A DNA stretch of 11,494 bases from Hyphomicrobiales bacterium (GTDB lineage: Bacteria > Pseudomonadota > Alphaproteobacteria > Rhizobiales > Beijerinckiaceae): positions 1 through 11,494 of the forward strand of contig PXAW01000494.1 in the NCBI GenBank assembly GCA_003567055.1, in the 5' to 3' direction. A program made the position numbers and the translations under genes. The notes beneath the pieces were generated by a model that saw nothing but the letters and a program-made list of their open reading frames with translations, did no database searches and was not told where the DNA came from. This document shows, in pieces, positions 1-7,048 of this stretch (the first letter of the stretch is position 1; the number at the start of each line of letters is the position of its first letter).

Positions 1-193
1 GGGAGAGCGCCACGCCGTCGGCGACGGCATCAAGGAAGATCGCGGCCTTGCTCTCCAGCGCCCGGATCTCGCGATCCTCCTGCAGGAGCAGCGCGATCTG
101 GGTCGTGGCGAGCGCCACCAGGAACATGGCGAGCGAGGCGCCGAGCGGCAGGGTGAGGGTGAGCGGCCAGCGCCGCACGACGACTTTCGCCAT
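1..193 (-). CDS. N-terminal fragment of a membrane-anchored protein, possibly a sensor kinase
   Basis: The reverse strand opens with ATG at 193 and stays open to the window edge (64 codons), so only the N-terminus is present. The protein starts MAKVVVRRWPLTL. One long hydrophobic segment follows (about residues 10-38, with LPLGASLAMFLVALATTQIA), then a charged, probably extracytoplasmic stretch (QEDREIRALESKA). A short basic start, one membrane helix and then a hydrophilic helix is the usual beginning of bacterial sensor histidine kinases and similar receptors, but no catalytic or HAMP domain is in view, so the function is inference. A GGGGAG sequence lies about 13 nt before the ATG, rather far for a ribosome binding site. 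The gene follows mnhG on the same strand after 103 nt and could be co-transcribed with the antiporter operon. The reading frame is believable; the product name is not settled. Confidence 0.5.
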   Translation of the reverse strand, partial: MAKVVVRRWPLTLTLPLGASLAMFLVALATTQIALLLQEDREIRALESKAAIFLDAVADGVALS

Positions 194-221
194 GGCTTGT
201 CACGCGCTCCCCTGATACGAA

Positions 222-235
222 CCGGGTCGTCCCGG
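222..235 (-). other. Small hairpin between mnhG and the downstream gene
   Basis: CCGGG-TCGT-CCCGG forms a perfect 5-bp GC stem with a 4-nt loop in the 103-nt gap after mnhG. On the minus strand it is followed by TTCGTATC, not a real U-tract, so it is at best a weak terminator or attenuator and may be chance in GC-rich DNA. The rest of the gap (194-296) shows no clear promoter. Confidence 0.25.
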
Positions 236-296
236 CGTCGATATGCCGGCCCGGATCATCGATCATGACGCGCATGCGGCTGAGGCGATACGGTGT

Positions 297-1544
297 TCAG
301 CCGACCAGCACGTCCCCGCGAAAGCCCCTCGCGATACGATCCTGCCAGAATGCGCCCGCATCATGAAGCGGCCCCGCAGGCGGCTTGTGCATGATCACGG
401 CTCCGGCTGAAGCCGGAATCGCATCCGACCGCGTCAGCGTCAGCCCGTTCTCACCCGCAGCCGCCTCGATTCCCTGGACATGTGCGGCATCCGGCTCGCC
501 GGCGAGGAGGATCTCCTTCGCCTCCCAAAGCCCCGAGCCGAGCGCCCAGAGCGCGAGGCTCTGTACCGCATCGGAGCCGTCGTGAAGGATCGCGACGGGC
601 CCGCTCTCCTGCGCCGTACCGACGAACAGGGTCGCACCGGCATGGCGTTCGGCGAGCGCGAAGAGCTTGTCGCCCGGCGCGGCTTCTCCGGCGGCCAGGC
701 CGAGATCCGCCCCGTGATCGCACCAGCCTTCGCAGGGCAGCAGCAGCAATTCGCGCGCAGCCCCGTCGGATGCCGGGATCAGGGCGAGCGGATCGCCCTC
801 CTCGTAGGTCAGCGAGAACGGCACGCGGCTTTCTGCCGTCACGCCCTGCGTTTCCGCGAGCGTGCCGGCCAGCGCCGAGCGGATCACTTCGCCCGGATCG
901 GGCACCTTGGCCCGGGCGATGCAATCCTCGTCGATCACGGCGATGCCGGATAACGGAACCGACCGGGCATGGGCGAGTGCCTCTGCGCGCCGGGCGATGG
1001 CCTTGGCATCGGGCCCGAAAATGGCGAAGCGGACCGCGTCGTAGCCCGATGCGGCGAAAGCGCCTTCAACCGGGGCGGCCTGACCGGCGCCGGACGCTTC
1101 CGGCCGGGCTTCCGGCGAGGAGCCGTCCGCTCCGGTCGCATCGTCGTCATCGCCACCGAGCATCGCCCCGATGCGCCGCTCGAAACCCGCTTCACCACGC
1201 GCCTCCAGCGGTTTCGCGGAGCGCGGCAGCACGCCTTCGAGCGCATCCTCGCTGCTTTCCAGCGGCGCGCCGGAAATATAGGAGGCGCGGCCCAGCATGT
1301 GGCCGGCGACGGGCAGGGTGGCGAGCAGGAAGAGAAATGTCGCGCCGGCGACCAGAATCGCCTCCAGCGTGGCCATGTCGATGGCGACACCCACCAGCAC
1401 GAGGCCGGCCCCGAGCGTCCCGGCCTTGGTCGAGGCGTGCATGCGCTGGAACGGATCGACGAAACGCAGGACACCGATCGTGGCCACGCAGAGGAAGCCG
1501 ACGCCGACCAGCTTGAACAGCAGAGCGACTATCGCGAGGATCAT
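297..1544 (-). CDS. mnhG: Mrp antiporter subunit G with a large C-terminal USP-like extension
   Basis: Residues 1-95 are a normal MnhG/MrpG/PhaG subunit: three hydrophobic helices and the family signature GVLRFVDPFQRMHASTKAGTLG (23-44). MnhG is a small structural subunit of the membrane-embedded Na+(K+)/H+ antiporter. Family members are usually about 100-130 residues; this one has 415. A linker follows (96-165) with an acidic run GGDDDDATGADG. Residues about 170-415 have alternating hydrophobic strands and amphipathic helices: VRFAIFGPDAKAIARRAEAL, AARELLLLPCEGWCDHGADLG, GPVAILHDGSDAVQSLALWA and GAVIMHKPP...RGDVLVG. This resembles two degenerate universal-stress-protein units, but no GxxGx9G[S/T] nucleotide motif is evident. 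The ATG overlaps the mnhF stop as ATGA, with AAGGAG 8 nt upstream. Subunit G identity is secure; the extension's fold is inference. Confidence 0.9.
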   Translation of the reverse strand: MILAIVALLFKLVGVGFLCVATIGVLRFVDPFQRMHASTKAGTLGAGLVLVGVAIDMATLEAILVAGATFLFLLATLPVAGHMLGRASYISGAPLESSEDALEGVLPRSAKPLEARGEAGFERRIGAMLGGDDDDATGADGSSPEARPEASGAGQAAPVEGAFAASGYDAVRFAIFGPDAKAIARRAEALAHARSVPLSGIAVIDEDCIARAKVPDPGEVIRSALAGTLAETQGVTAESRVPFSLTYEEGDPLALIPASDGAARELLLLPCEGWCDHGADLGLAAGEAAPGDKLFALAERHAGATLFVGTAQESGPVAILHDGSDAVQSLALWALGSGLWEAKEILLAGEPDAAHVQGIEAAAGENGLTLTRSDAIPASAGAVIMHKPPAGPLHDAGAFWQDRIARGFRGDVLVG

Positions 1545-1831
1545 GGCTTCCTCTCCTTCTTCTCGAGGAACGAGGCGAGCGCCACCGTGGCGAGGAAGGC
1601 GATCAGCGCGACGCCCAGCCCGACATCGAGGAATTCACGCCGCAACGTCACCGCCGCCGTCAGCGCGCAGGCCGCCACGGCGAGCCCCGTGAGCATGTCG
1701 AGGGCGATGAAGCGGTCGGCATAGCCGGGCCCCACGATCATGCGCACGGCGGCGCCGACCAGGGCGATCACCAGGATGACGAGCAGAAAGACCGCCGTTC
1801 CGGTCACGAAAGCATCGACGGATTCAAACAT
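1541..1831 (-). CDS. mnhF: Mrp antiporter subunit F
   Basis: This 96-residue, three-helix membrane protein is of normal size for MnhF/MrpF/PhaF. It shows the family signature R30-MIVGPGYADRFIALD (30-45) and a conserved third helix FLDVGLGVALIAFLATVALA (67-86). MnhF is one of the small hydrophobic subunits of the Mrp cation/proton antiporter; deletion in model Mrp systems generally abolishes antiport, and MrpF has been implicated in bile-salt or sodium phenotypes in Bacillus. The start ATG overlaps the end of mnhE by 8 nt (ATGTTTGA), with GGAGG 7 nt upstream. The stop shares the ATGA with mnhG. Tight overlaps imply translational coupling and a fixed subunit ratio. Nothing in the protein looks degenerate. 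Confidence 0.94.
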   Translation of the reverse strand: MFESVDAFVTGTAVFLLVILVIALVGAAVRMIVGPGYADRFIALDMLTGLAVAACALTAAVTLRREFLDVGLGVALIAFLATVALASFLEKKERKP

Positions 1832-2168
1832 CTTCGATCCTCCGGATCAGGCCTTCGAAGGTGCCCTTGATGTCCTGCGCCACCGCGTCGGTGCCGGGAT
1901 TGTCCAGCACATGCACGTAGAGCGTCTTGCGGTCTTCGGAGACGTGGAGCGAGGTGGTGCCGGGCGTCAGCGAGACCATGTTGGCAAGCGTGGCGATGCC
2001 CAGATCCGTGCGCAGATCGAGCGGAACCGCCACCACGGCGGGCTTGAGGCTCTCCAGCGGCGACACGGCCGCGATCGCCACGCGCGAGGCCGACTGGATC
2101 AGCGCAAGGATGAAGACGATGAAGAGCTGGCCGAGCAGCAAAAGGCGAAGCGGATTCAACAAAGCCAT
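1824..2168 (-). CDS. mnhE: Mrp antiporter subunit E, short form
   Basis: The product has 114 residues and matches the C-terminal two thirds of MnhE/MrpE/PhaE: a helix (LRLLLLGQLFIVFILALIQ), the region SRVAIAAVSPLESLKPAVVAVPLDLRTDLG, the core LANMVSLTPGTTSLHVSED (61-79) and the C-terminal TLYVHVLDN. Full-length MnhE is usually about 160 residues and begins with one or two more membrane helices, which are absent here. The ATG shares one base with the mnhD stop (TAATG) and has GAGGAGG 7 nt upstream, so the short start is well supported and the missing part is not a start-calling error. MrpE supports assembly and activity of the complex and in some systems is less essential than the other subunits. 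Short MnhE forms may be normal in this lineage; I cannot check. Confidence 0.9.
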   Translation of the reverse strand: MALLNPLRLLLLGQLFIVFILALIQSASRVAIAAVSPLESLKPAVVAVPLDLRTDLGIATLANMVSLTPGTTSLHVSEDRKTLYVHVLDNPGTDAVAQDIKGTFEGLIRRIEDV

Positions 2169-3769
2169 TACCGAACCTCCTCTTCGACGCCGTCATCCGC
2201 ACCGTTTTCGATCAGATCCGTCTCGATCACCTCCGCCTCCACGGCGTCACCCGCGATCAGCGCCCCGGCCTCCGCAGCCGCCTCGGCGCCGAAGACCGGC
2301 GCGATATAGAGCGGCGGATCGACCAGCACGTCGCCGGCATCACGGGCATAGGTGACGAAGGGCTCGGCGAAGAGACCGATGGTCATGGTCACCGCGCCCA
2401 GCATCACGATCGGGATGATGAAGGCGACCGGCACGTAGCGCCGGCGCGAGGGCGTGACCGGCGAGGCCTTCCAGAAGGCCTCCATCCAGATCTTCATCAT
2501 CGAGAACAGCGTCAGCACGCCCACGATCAGAGCCACGGCGGCAAGCCCGTAATATTCGGCGCGCAGCGAGGCATCGATCACCAGGAACTTGGCCCAGAAG
2601 CCCGAGAGCGGCGGCAGGCCGGCCAGCGACAGGGCCGGGATCAGGAAGAGCACGGCGAGCCAGGGATGCGATTTCAGCAAGCCCCCGGTCCTGCGCAGAT
2701 CATCCGAGCCGCCCGCCGCGCGGATGGCACCCGCGAGCAGGAACAGGTTCGCCTTCACGATGATGTGGTGGATGATGTAGAAGGACGCGCCCGCCCAGGC
2801 GATCGGCGTGGCGATCGCGAGCCCCATCAGCATGTAGCCGATCTGGCTGATGATGTGGAATGACAGAATGCGCCGGATGTTCCACTGCACCGCCGCGCCG
2901 AACACGCCGGTGATCATCGTCATCGCCGCGATGAAGGTGAAGACGTAGCGCAGCGTCTCGCCCTCGATCAGGAAGAGCAGCGTGAAGGGGCGGAAGGTGG
3001 CATAAACGCCGACCTTGGTGAGCAGGCCGGCGAAGATCGCCCCCACCGCGAAGGTCGCGGTATGGTACGAGGCCGGCAGCCAGAAGAAGAGCGGGAACAG
3101 GCCGGCCTTGATGGCGAAGGCCGCAAGGAACAGCATCGCCGCCGTCATCAGGCCCGGCGTCATCGTCATGCCGGGCAGGACGCGCGCCAGATCGGCCATG
3201 TTGAGCGTGCCGGTGGCACCGTAGAGCAGGGCGAGGCCGATCAGGAACAGGATCGTCCCGAACAGGTTGAGCACGCCGTACTTGATGGTGCCGTCGAGCT
3301 GCTCGCGGCTGCGGCTGATCACCAGCAGGCCGAGCGAGGTGACCAGCATCACCTCGAACCAGACATAGAGATTGAAGGCGTCGCCGGTGAGGAAGGCGCC
3401 GTTCACGCCCGTGATCATCCCGTGGAAGAGCGGGTAGAAACCGGCGCGCTCATGGCGTGCGCGCACGTCGTAGAAGCCGAAGATCCCCACCGTCAGCGCC
3501 AGCAGGCCGGTAATGGCGACGAGCGCGGCGGCCAGCGGATCGGCCACGAAGCTGATGCCGAAGGGCGGGGCCCAGCCGCCGAACTGCTTGGCGATGACGC
3601 CGTGTTCGACGACGGTCATGGTCAGCTTCACCGAGGCGGCGAAGAGCAACACCAGGCCGATGAAGCTGATGATGCGCTGGGCCCTGATATTGTACCAGAA
3701 ACAGGCCGCGAGCGCCGCCGTCATGACCGGGATCAGGACGGGCCAGAGCAGATCCAGCTGATCAGCCAT
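2168..3769 (-). CDS. mnhD: Mrp antiporter subunit D, proton-translocating, complex I ND2/4/5-like
   Basis: This 533-residue polytopic membrane protein belongs to the Proton_antipo_M family shared with respiratory complex I. Expected ion-path residues are visible: Glu139 in NLYVWFEVMLVTSLGLLV (133-150), Lys221 in AFAIKAGLFPLFFWLPASYH (217-236), Lys252 in GLLTKVGVY and Lys394 in SGFWAKFLVIDASL. MnhD and MnhA are the two subunits thought to carry protons and couple them to Na+ or K+ exchange. The ATG overlaps the mnhC end by 8 nt (ATGGCTGA) with GAGGTG 7 nt upstream. The C-terminus after about residue 495 is an unusual acidic tail of some 40 residues (e.g. EAEVIETDLIENGADDGVEE) beyond the last helix; typical MnhD ends near 490-500. 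The core is intact and should be functional. Confidence 0.96.
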   Translation of the reverse strand: MADQLDLLWPVLIPVMTAALAACFWYNIRAQRIISFIGLVLLFAASVKLTMTVVEHGVIAKQFGGWAPPFGISFVADPLAAALVAITGLLALTVGIFGFYDVRARHERAGFYPLFHGMITGVNGAFLTGDAFNLYVWFEVMLVTSLGLLVISRSREQLDGTIKYGVLNLFGTILFLIGLALLYGATGTLNMADLARVLPGMTMTPGLMTAAMLFLAAFAIKAGLFPLFFWLPASYHTATFAVGAIFAGLLTKVGVYATFRPFTLLFLIEGETLRYVFTFIAAMTMITGVFGAAVQWNIRRILSFHIISQIGYMLMGLAIATPIAWAGASFYIIHHIIVKANLFLLAGAIRAAGGSDDLRRTGGLLKSHPWLAVLFLIPALSLAGLPPLSGFWAKFLVIDASLRAEYYGLAAVALIVGVLTLFSMMKIWMEAFWKASPVTPSRRRYVPVAFIIPIVMLGAVTMTIGLFAEPFVTYARDAGDVLVDPPLYIAPVFGAEAAAEAGALIAGDAVEAEVIETDLIENGADDGVEEEVR

Positions 3770-4235
3770 TGGTCTTCACCTCGTCGCTCTTCTTCTCGGC
3801 TTCAGGGGTTTTTTCGGCAGATCTTCCGTCGTTGGAAGGCCTTCCACCGGTTGACGGTCTGCCGCCCGGCGGCAGGAAGGGAGAGCCCATATCCTCCGCC
3901 GCCGTCATTTCGCGCGCATCGAGCGTATCGAGGCGCTTGTAGGCCGCGACCAGAAGCGCCACCGCGAAGGCCGTCAGCGCGAAGCCGATGACGATCGCCG
4001 TCAGCGCCAGCGCCTGGGGCAGGGAATTGGCCGCATCCGGGGCGAGTTGCTGGTCGCCCAGCGGAATCACCGCCGGCACCATCGAGCCGATACGCCCGGA
4101 GAAGAAGATCAGGAAGATCGCGCCATTGGTCAGGAGCGCGAGGCCCAGGATGATGCGCACCACATGGCGCGACAGCATCAGATAGAGCCCGCAGCCCGTA
4201 TAGGCGGCGATCGCGGCAGCGTAGAGGAAAGTCAT
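3762..4235 (-). CDS. mnhC: Mrp antiporter subunit C, complex I NuoK-like, with a hydrophilic tail
   Basis: The first 105 residues are a three-helix MnhC/MrpC/PhaC protein homologous to complex I NuoK. Conserved parts are RHVVRIILGLALLTNGAIFLI (23-43) and SLPQALALTAIVIGFALTAF (71-90). In most homologues the second motif begins DPLPQAL; here the preceding residues are NS, a small departure. Residues 106-157 form an added charged, disordered-looking tail with a tandem GGRPST/GGRPSN and many Lys and Glu; MnhC is usually about 110-125 residues. The ATG overlaps mnhB as ATGA, with GAGGAG 5 nt upstream, and the stop overlaps mnhD by 8 nt. MnhC is part of the membrane interface between the antiporter-like subunits. 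The tail's role is unknown. Confidence 0.94.
   Translation of the reverse strand: MTFLYAAAIAAYTGCGLYLMLSRHVVRIILGLALLTNGAIFLIFFSGRIGSMVPAVIPLGDQQLAPDAANSLPQALALTAIVIGFALTAFAVALLVAAYKRLDTLDAREMTAAEDMGSPFLPPGGRPSTGGRPSNDGRSAEKTPEAEKKSDEVKTNG
3833..3846. repeat. 14-bp perfect palindrome inside the mnhC tail
   Basis: TGGAAGGCCTTCCA is a perfect 14-bp palindrome within the codons for the added hydrophilic tail of mnhC. It lies near an A6 run on the coding strand (3810-3815). This stretch is less GC-rich than its surroundings. A function as an operator or recombination scar is only speculation. Confidence 0.4.
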
Positions 4236-4651
4236 CCCTGCTCCTCTTCATAGAGGCGGAACATGAACGAAAGCACCCCGCCGATGACGACGAAATAGAC
4301 GCCGATATCGAAGACGAGCGTGGTGCCGAGCTTGAGTTCGAACAGGCCGAGATCCAGTTCCAGCCATTGATGCTGGAGATAGGAGCCGTTCAGGACGACG
4401 CCGGGCAGGCCGCTGACGGCGGCGAGCACGAGGCCGACCCCCATCAGCACCGCCGGATGAATCCGCAGCATCTTGCGGGCATCGTCGACACCGGCGGCGA
4501 AGGCGAGCGTGGCGAAGGCCGCCGCGCCCATCAGGCCGCCGATGAAGCCGCCGCCGGGCTCGTTATGGCCGCGCAGCAGGATCCAGAGCGAGACCACGAC
4601 CATGGCGATGAAGAAGATCCGCGTCGAGGCGACGAGAATGATGGAACGCAT
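4232..4651 (-). CDS. mnhB: Mrp antiporter subunit B
   Basis: This 139-residue protein with about four hydrophobic helices matches MnhB/MrpB. It has the signature GHNEPGGGFIGGLMGAAAF (28-46) and the C-terminal KLGTTLVFDIGVYFVVIGG (107-125). The frame stays open upstream to 4801 but that extension is arginine-rich noise lying inside mnhA. The ATG at 4651 is chosen because it is 4 nt after the mnhA stop, has GGGAGG 8 nt upstream, and starts exactly at the family N-terminus (MRSIILVASTRIFF). In many alphaproteobacteria A and B are fused as PhaAB; here they are separate genes, as in the group 1, seven-gene Mrp layout. Subunit B is needed for assembly of the active complex. Confidence 0.95.
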   Translation of the reverse strand: MRSIILVASTRIFFIAMVVVSLWILLRGHNEPGGGFIGGLMGAAAFATLAFAAGVDDARKMLRIHPAVLMGVGLVLAAVSGLPGVVLNGSYLQHQWLELDLGLFELKLGTTLVFDIGVYFVVIGGVLSFMFRLYEEEQG

Positions 4652-4655
4652 GGGC

Positions 4656-7010
4656 TCAGCCTCCCTTCGCCGGCGTACTGGCCGGTTTCTTCCTGGCCAC
4701 GTTGGAGCGCCGCAGGAGAGCCCAGGCGCCGAGCGCCGCGAAGGCGACCACCGCGATCTCGCCGAAGGTGTCGAGTGCGCGGAAATCCACCAGCACGACA
4801 TTGACCACGTTGCGCCCGAACGCTTCGGTGTAGCTCACTTGCGCGAAATATTCCGGGATCACCGGGTTGAACGGCACCGCCTCGATCCAGAGCACGGCGG
4901 CGAAGATCGTCAGCGCGAACACGGCGGCGAGAGAGGCGTCGAAGCGCCGCTCACCCGGGGTGCGGGTGGTGGTGAACATCAAGGGCAGGCGCAGGAGCAC
5001 CGCCGTGACGATCACCACGAAGAGCGTCTCCACCGAGAACTGGGTCAGCGCCAGATCCGGCCCGCCATTGAGCAGGAAGACGAGCGCCAGCCCGTAACCG
5101 GCGAGCCCCACCCCGATGATCGCGGTGACCAGCGAGGTGGTCAGCGCCGCAACGAAGCAGCCGACGATGATCAGGCCGATGACGCCCACCATGTAGATGT
5201 TGAATTCGGGATGGTTCACGCTCGGGAAGACCGGACCCTCGCCCGCGAGCAGGGCATAGACCATGAAGAAGGTCACCACCGTGGCGATCACGGCCGTATA
5301 GATGCGCAGATCGCCGTTCTGCAGCCGCAGCGTCGACCAGCGCGCCAGGGCGAGCGTGTTGTCGAGCACCCAGTAATAGCCGCGATCGTCGAGAACCCGG
5401 TCGAAGATGCGACGCCGGCGCAGGGCGACATGGATCGGATCCCAGTATTTCGCCACCAGCAGGCCGAGCGCGACCACGAGGATCGACAGCGCCAGCATCG
5501 GCGTGAAGCCGTGCCAGAGATAGAAGGAGACATCGAGCGGCTCGCCGTAGATGGCGGAGGCGGCCGGCTGGATCAGGCTGGTGGCGACGAGGCCGGGCGC
5601 CAGGCCGAAGAGCAGGCCGATCACGCCGAGAACCACCGGGCCGACCGTCATCCCCGTCGCTTCGCCGTGATGCACGTGCAGTTCGCGCCGCGCCGGGCGG
5701 AAGAACGGACGCATCACCACGACGACGGCGATCGCCACCATCACCGTGTTGACGAGCACGCCGATCAGCACCGCAATCGCGGTGAAGGTCGATTCGATCT
5801 GCGCCTCGAACAGGTATTCCTTCGAGATGAAGCCGACGAAGGGGGGCAGGCCCGCTGCCGAAAACGCGGCGAGCACCGTCGCCCCCGCCGTGATCGGCAT
5901 CACCGAGGCGAGCCCGCCGAGGCGGTTGAGGCGCGGCTCGCCGGTCGCATGGATGACGATGCCGGCGCAGAAGAACAGCGCCGCCTTGTAGAGCGCATGC
6001 GCCAGGATGAAGCCGACGGTCGCCACCGCCGCGACCTCGCCGTCGAGGCCGATCAGCATGGTGATGGTGCCCAGCGACGCCACGGTGGAGAAGGCGAGCA
6101 CCGCCTTGAAGGCCGTCGAGCGCAGGGCCTGGAGCGCGGCGATCAGCATGGTCGCGCCACCGAAGGCGACCAGCGTCGGCCCGAACCATGCGGCCTGGCT
6201 GAAGATCGGCGCCATGGTGGCGAGCAGGAAGACGCCGAGCTTCACCATGGTGGCGGAGTGCAGATAGGCCGAGGCCGGGGTCGGCGCGGCCATGGCGTTG
6301 GGCAGCCAGAAATGGAACGGCACCTGCGCGGATTTGGTGAAGGCACCGGCCATCATCAGGATGATGATCGCGGTAAAGAGCGGGCTCTCGACCAGCGGCG
6401 CCGGGTTCTCCATCAGCGCGCTGATGGAGAAGGTATCCGCCGCCACGCCGATCAGGATGATGCCGGCGAGCAGCGACAGCCCGCCACCGACCGTGACCAG
6501 CATCGATTGCAGGGCCGCCTTGCGGGCCGCGAGCTTGGTCGAATCGAAGCCGACCAGCAGGAAGGAGAGCAGGCTCGTCATCTCCCAGAAGACGAACAGG
6601 GCCATCAGGTTGTCGGCAGTCACCGTGGCGAGCATCGCGCTCATGAAGAGCAGGATGTAGAACAGGAACTGCGCCCGGTAGAAGGGCGTCTTCTCGTCCA
6701 TGTAGGAGGCGGCATAGAGCGCCACGAGCGTGCCGATGCCGCTGATCAGCAGCGCAAACAGCAGCGAGAACCCGTCGAGCCGGATCGTGAGCGTGATCCC
6801 CAGCGAGGGCACCCACGCATTCTCCTCGATGATCGGCGCCTGGCCGACCGCGTTCAGCTGCATCAGGAAGAAGAGGAAGAGCAGGGCCGGAACGGCCACG
6901 ACGAGAGCGTTGCCGATCGTCTTCCATCGCGCCGCCGCGAAGGGCGCGAGGATCGAGCCGATCAGCCCGAGAACGAGCGCTAAACTGACGGACAAGAGCC
7001 TGGCCTCCAT
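4656..7010 (-). CDS. mnhA: Mrp antiporter subunit A, large proton/cation channel subunit
   Basis: A protein of about 784 residues, the largest Mrp subunit, homologous to complex I NuoL. Numbering from the ATG at 7010, visible ion-path residues include Glu143 in LFVFWEMTSLLSFLLVGF, Lys226 in GAFTKSAQVPFHFWLPNAM, Lys257 in SATMVKLGVF, Lys342 in HALYKAALFF and Lys397 in GFISKEYLFE. The C-terminal part carries the MrpA-specific extension with GGPDLALTQFSVETLF (649-664) and VNVVLVDFRALDTFGEI (736-752), thought to contribute to cation selectivity. The start is uncertain. ATG codons at 7034 and 7010 both lack a well-spaced SD, whereas TTG at 6995 has GGAGG 8 nt upstream and would begin MSVSLALVLG directly at helix 1. 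The ATG at 7010 is used as a compromise. First gene of the operon; 4 nt from mnhB. Confidence 0.96.
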   Translation of the reverse strand: MEARLLSVSLALVLGLIGSILAPFAAARWKTIGNALVVAVPALLFLFFLMQLNAVGQAPIIEENAWVPSLGITLTIRLDGFSLLFALLISGIGTLVALYAASYMDEKTPFYRAQFLFYILLFMSAMLATVTADNLMALFVFWEMTSLLSFLLVGFDSTKLAARKAALQSMLVTVGGGLSLLAGIILIGVAADTFSISALMENPAPLVESPLFTAIIILMMAGAFTKSAQVPFHFWLPNAMAAPTPASAYLHSATMVKLGVFLLATMAPIFSQAAWFGPTLVAFGGATMLIAALQALRSTAFKAVLAFSTVASLGTITMLIGLDGEVAAVATVGFILAHALYKAALFFCAGIVIHATGEPRLNRLGGLASVMPITAGATVLAAFSAAGLPPFVGFISKEYLFEAQIESTFTAIAVLIGVLVNTVMVAIAVVVVMRPFFRPARRELHVHHGEATGMTVGPVVLGVIGLLFGLAPGLVATSLIQPAASAIYGEPLDVSFYLWHGFTPMLALSILVVALGLLVAKYWDPIHVALRRRRIFDRVLDDRGYYWVLDNTLALARWSTLRLQNGDLRIYTAVIATVVTFFMVYALLAGEGPVFPSVNHPEFNIYMVGVIGLIIVGCFVAALTTSLVTAIIGVGLAGYGLALVFLLNGGPDLALTQFSVETLFVVIVTAVLLRLPLMFTTTRTPGERRFDASLAAVFALTIFAAVLWIEAVPFNPVIPEYFAQVSYTEAFGRNVVNVVLVDFRALDTFGEIAVVAFAALGAWALLRRSNVARKKPASTPAKGG
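7004..7008 (-). promoter_or_regulatory. Candidate ribosome binding site for a TTG start of mnhA
   Basis: GGAGG on the minus strand ends 8 nt before TTG at 6995-6993. All six downstream operon genes have comparable purine-rich sites 5-8 nt before their starts, while neither upstream in-frame ATG of mnhA has one. This favours initiation at TTG 6995, against the general preference for ATG. Confidence 0.45.
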
Positions 7011-7048
7011 CTCTCTGACCCGGGCCCGGACCATACCGGCCGGGCTGG

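Noticed and set aside
482..1516. Plus-strand frame of 344 codons opposite mnhG
   Set aside because: Arginine- and proline-rich antisense shadow. The minus-strand frame begins with a clear MnhG and continues with protein-like hydrophobic periodicity.
4652..4801. 50-residue N-terminal extension of mnhB
   Set aside because: Lies inside mnhA in another frame, is Arg/Ser/Pro-rich, and the ATG at 4651 has an SD and matches the family N-terminus.
4473..6983. Very long plus-strand open frame (836 codons) opposite mnhA
   Set aside because: Its product is a compositionally extreme Arg/Asp/Glu/His/Gln-rich string with no fold, and it is exactly antisense to well-conserved mnhA and mnhB codons; high GC at codon position 3 removes stops from such frames.
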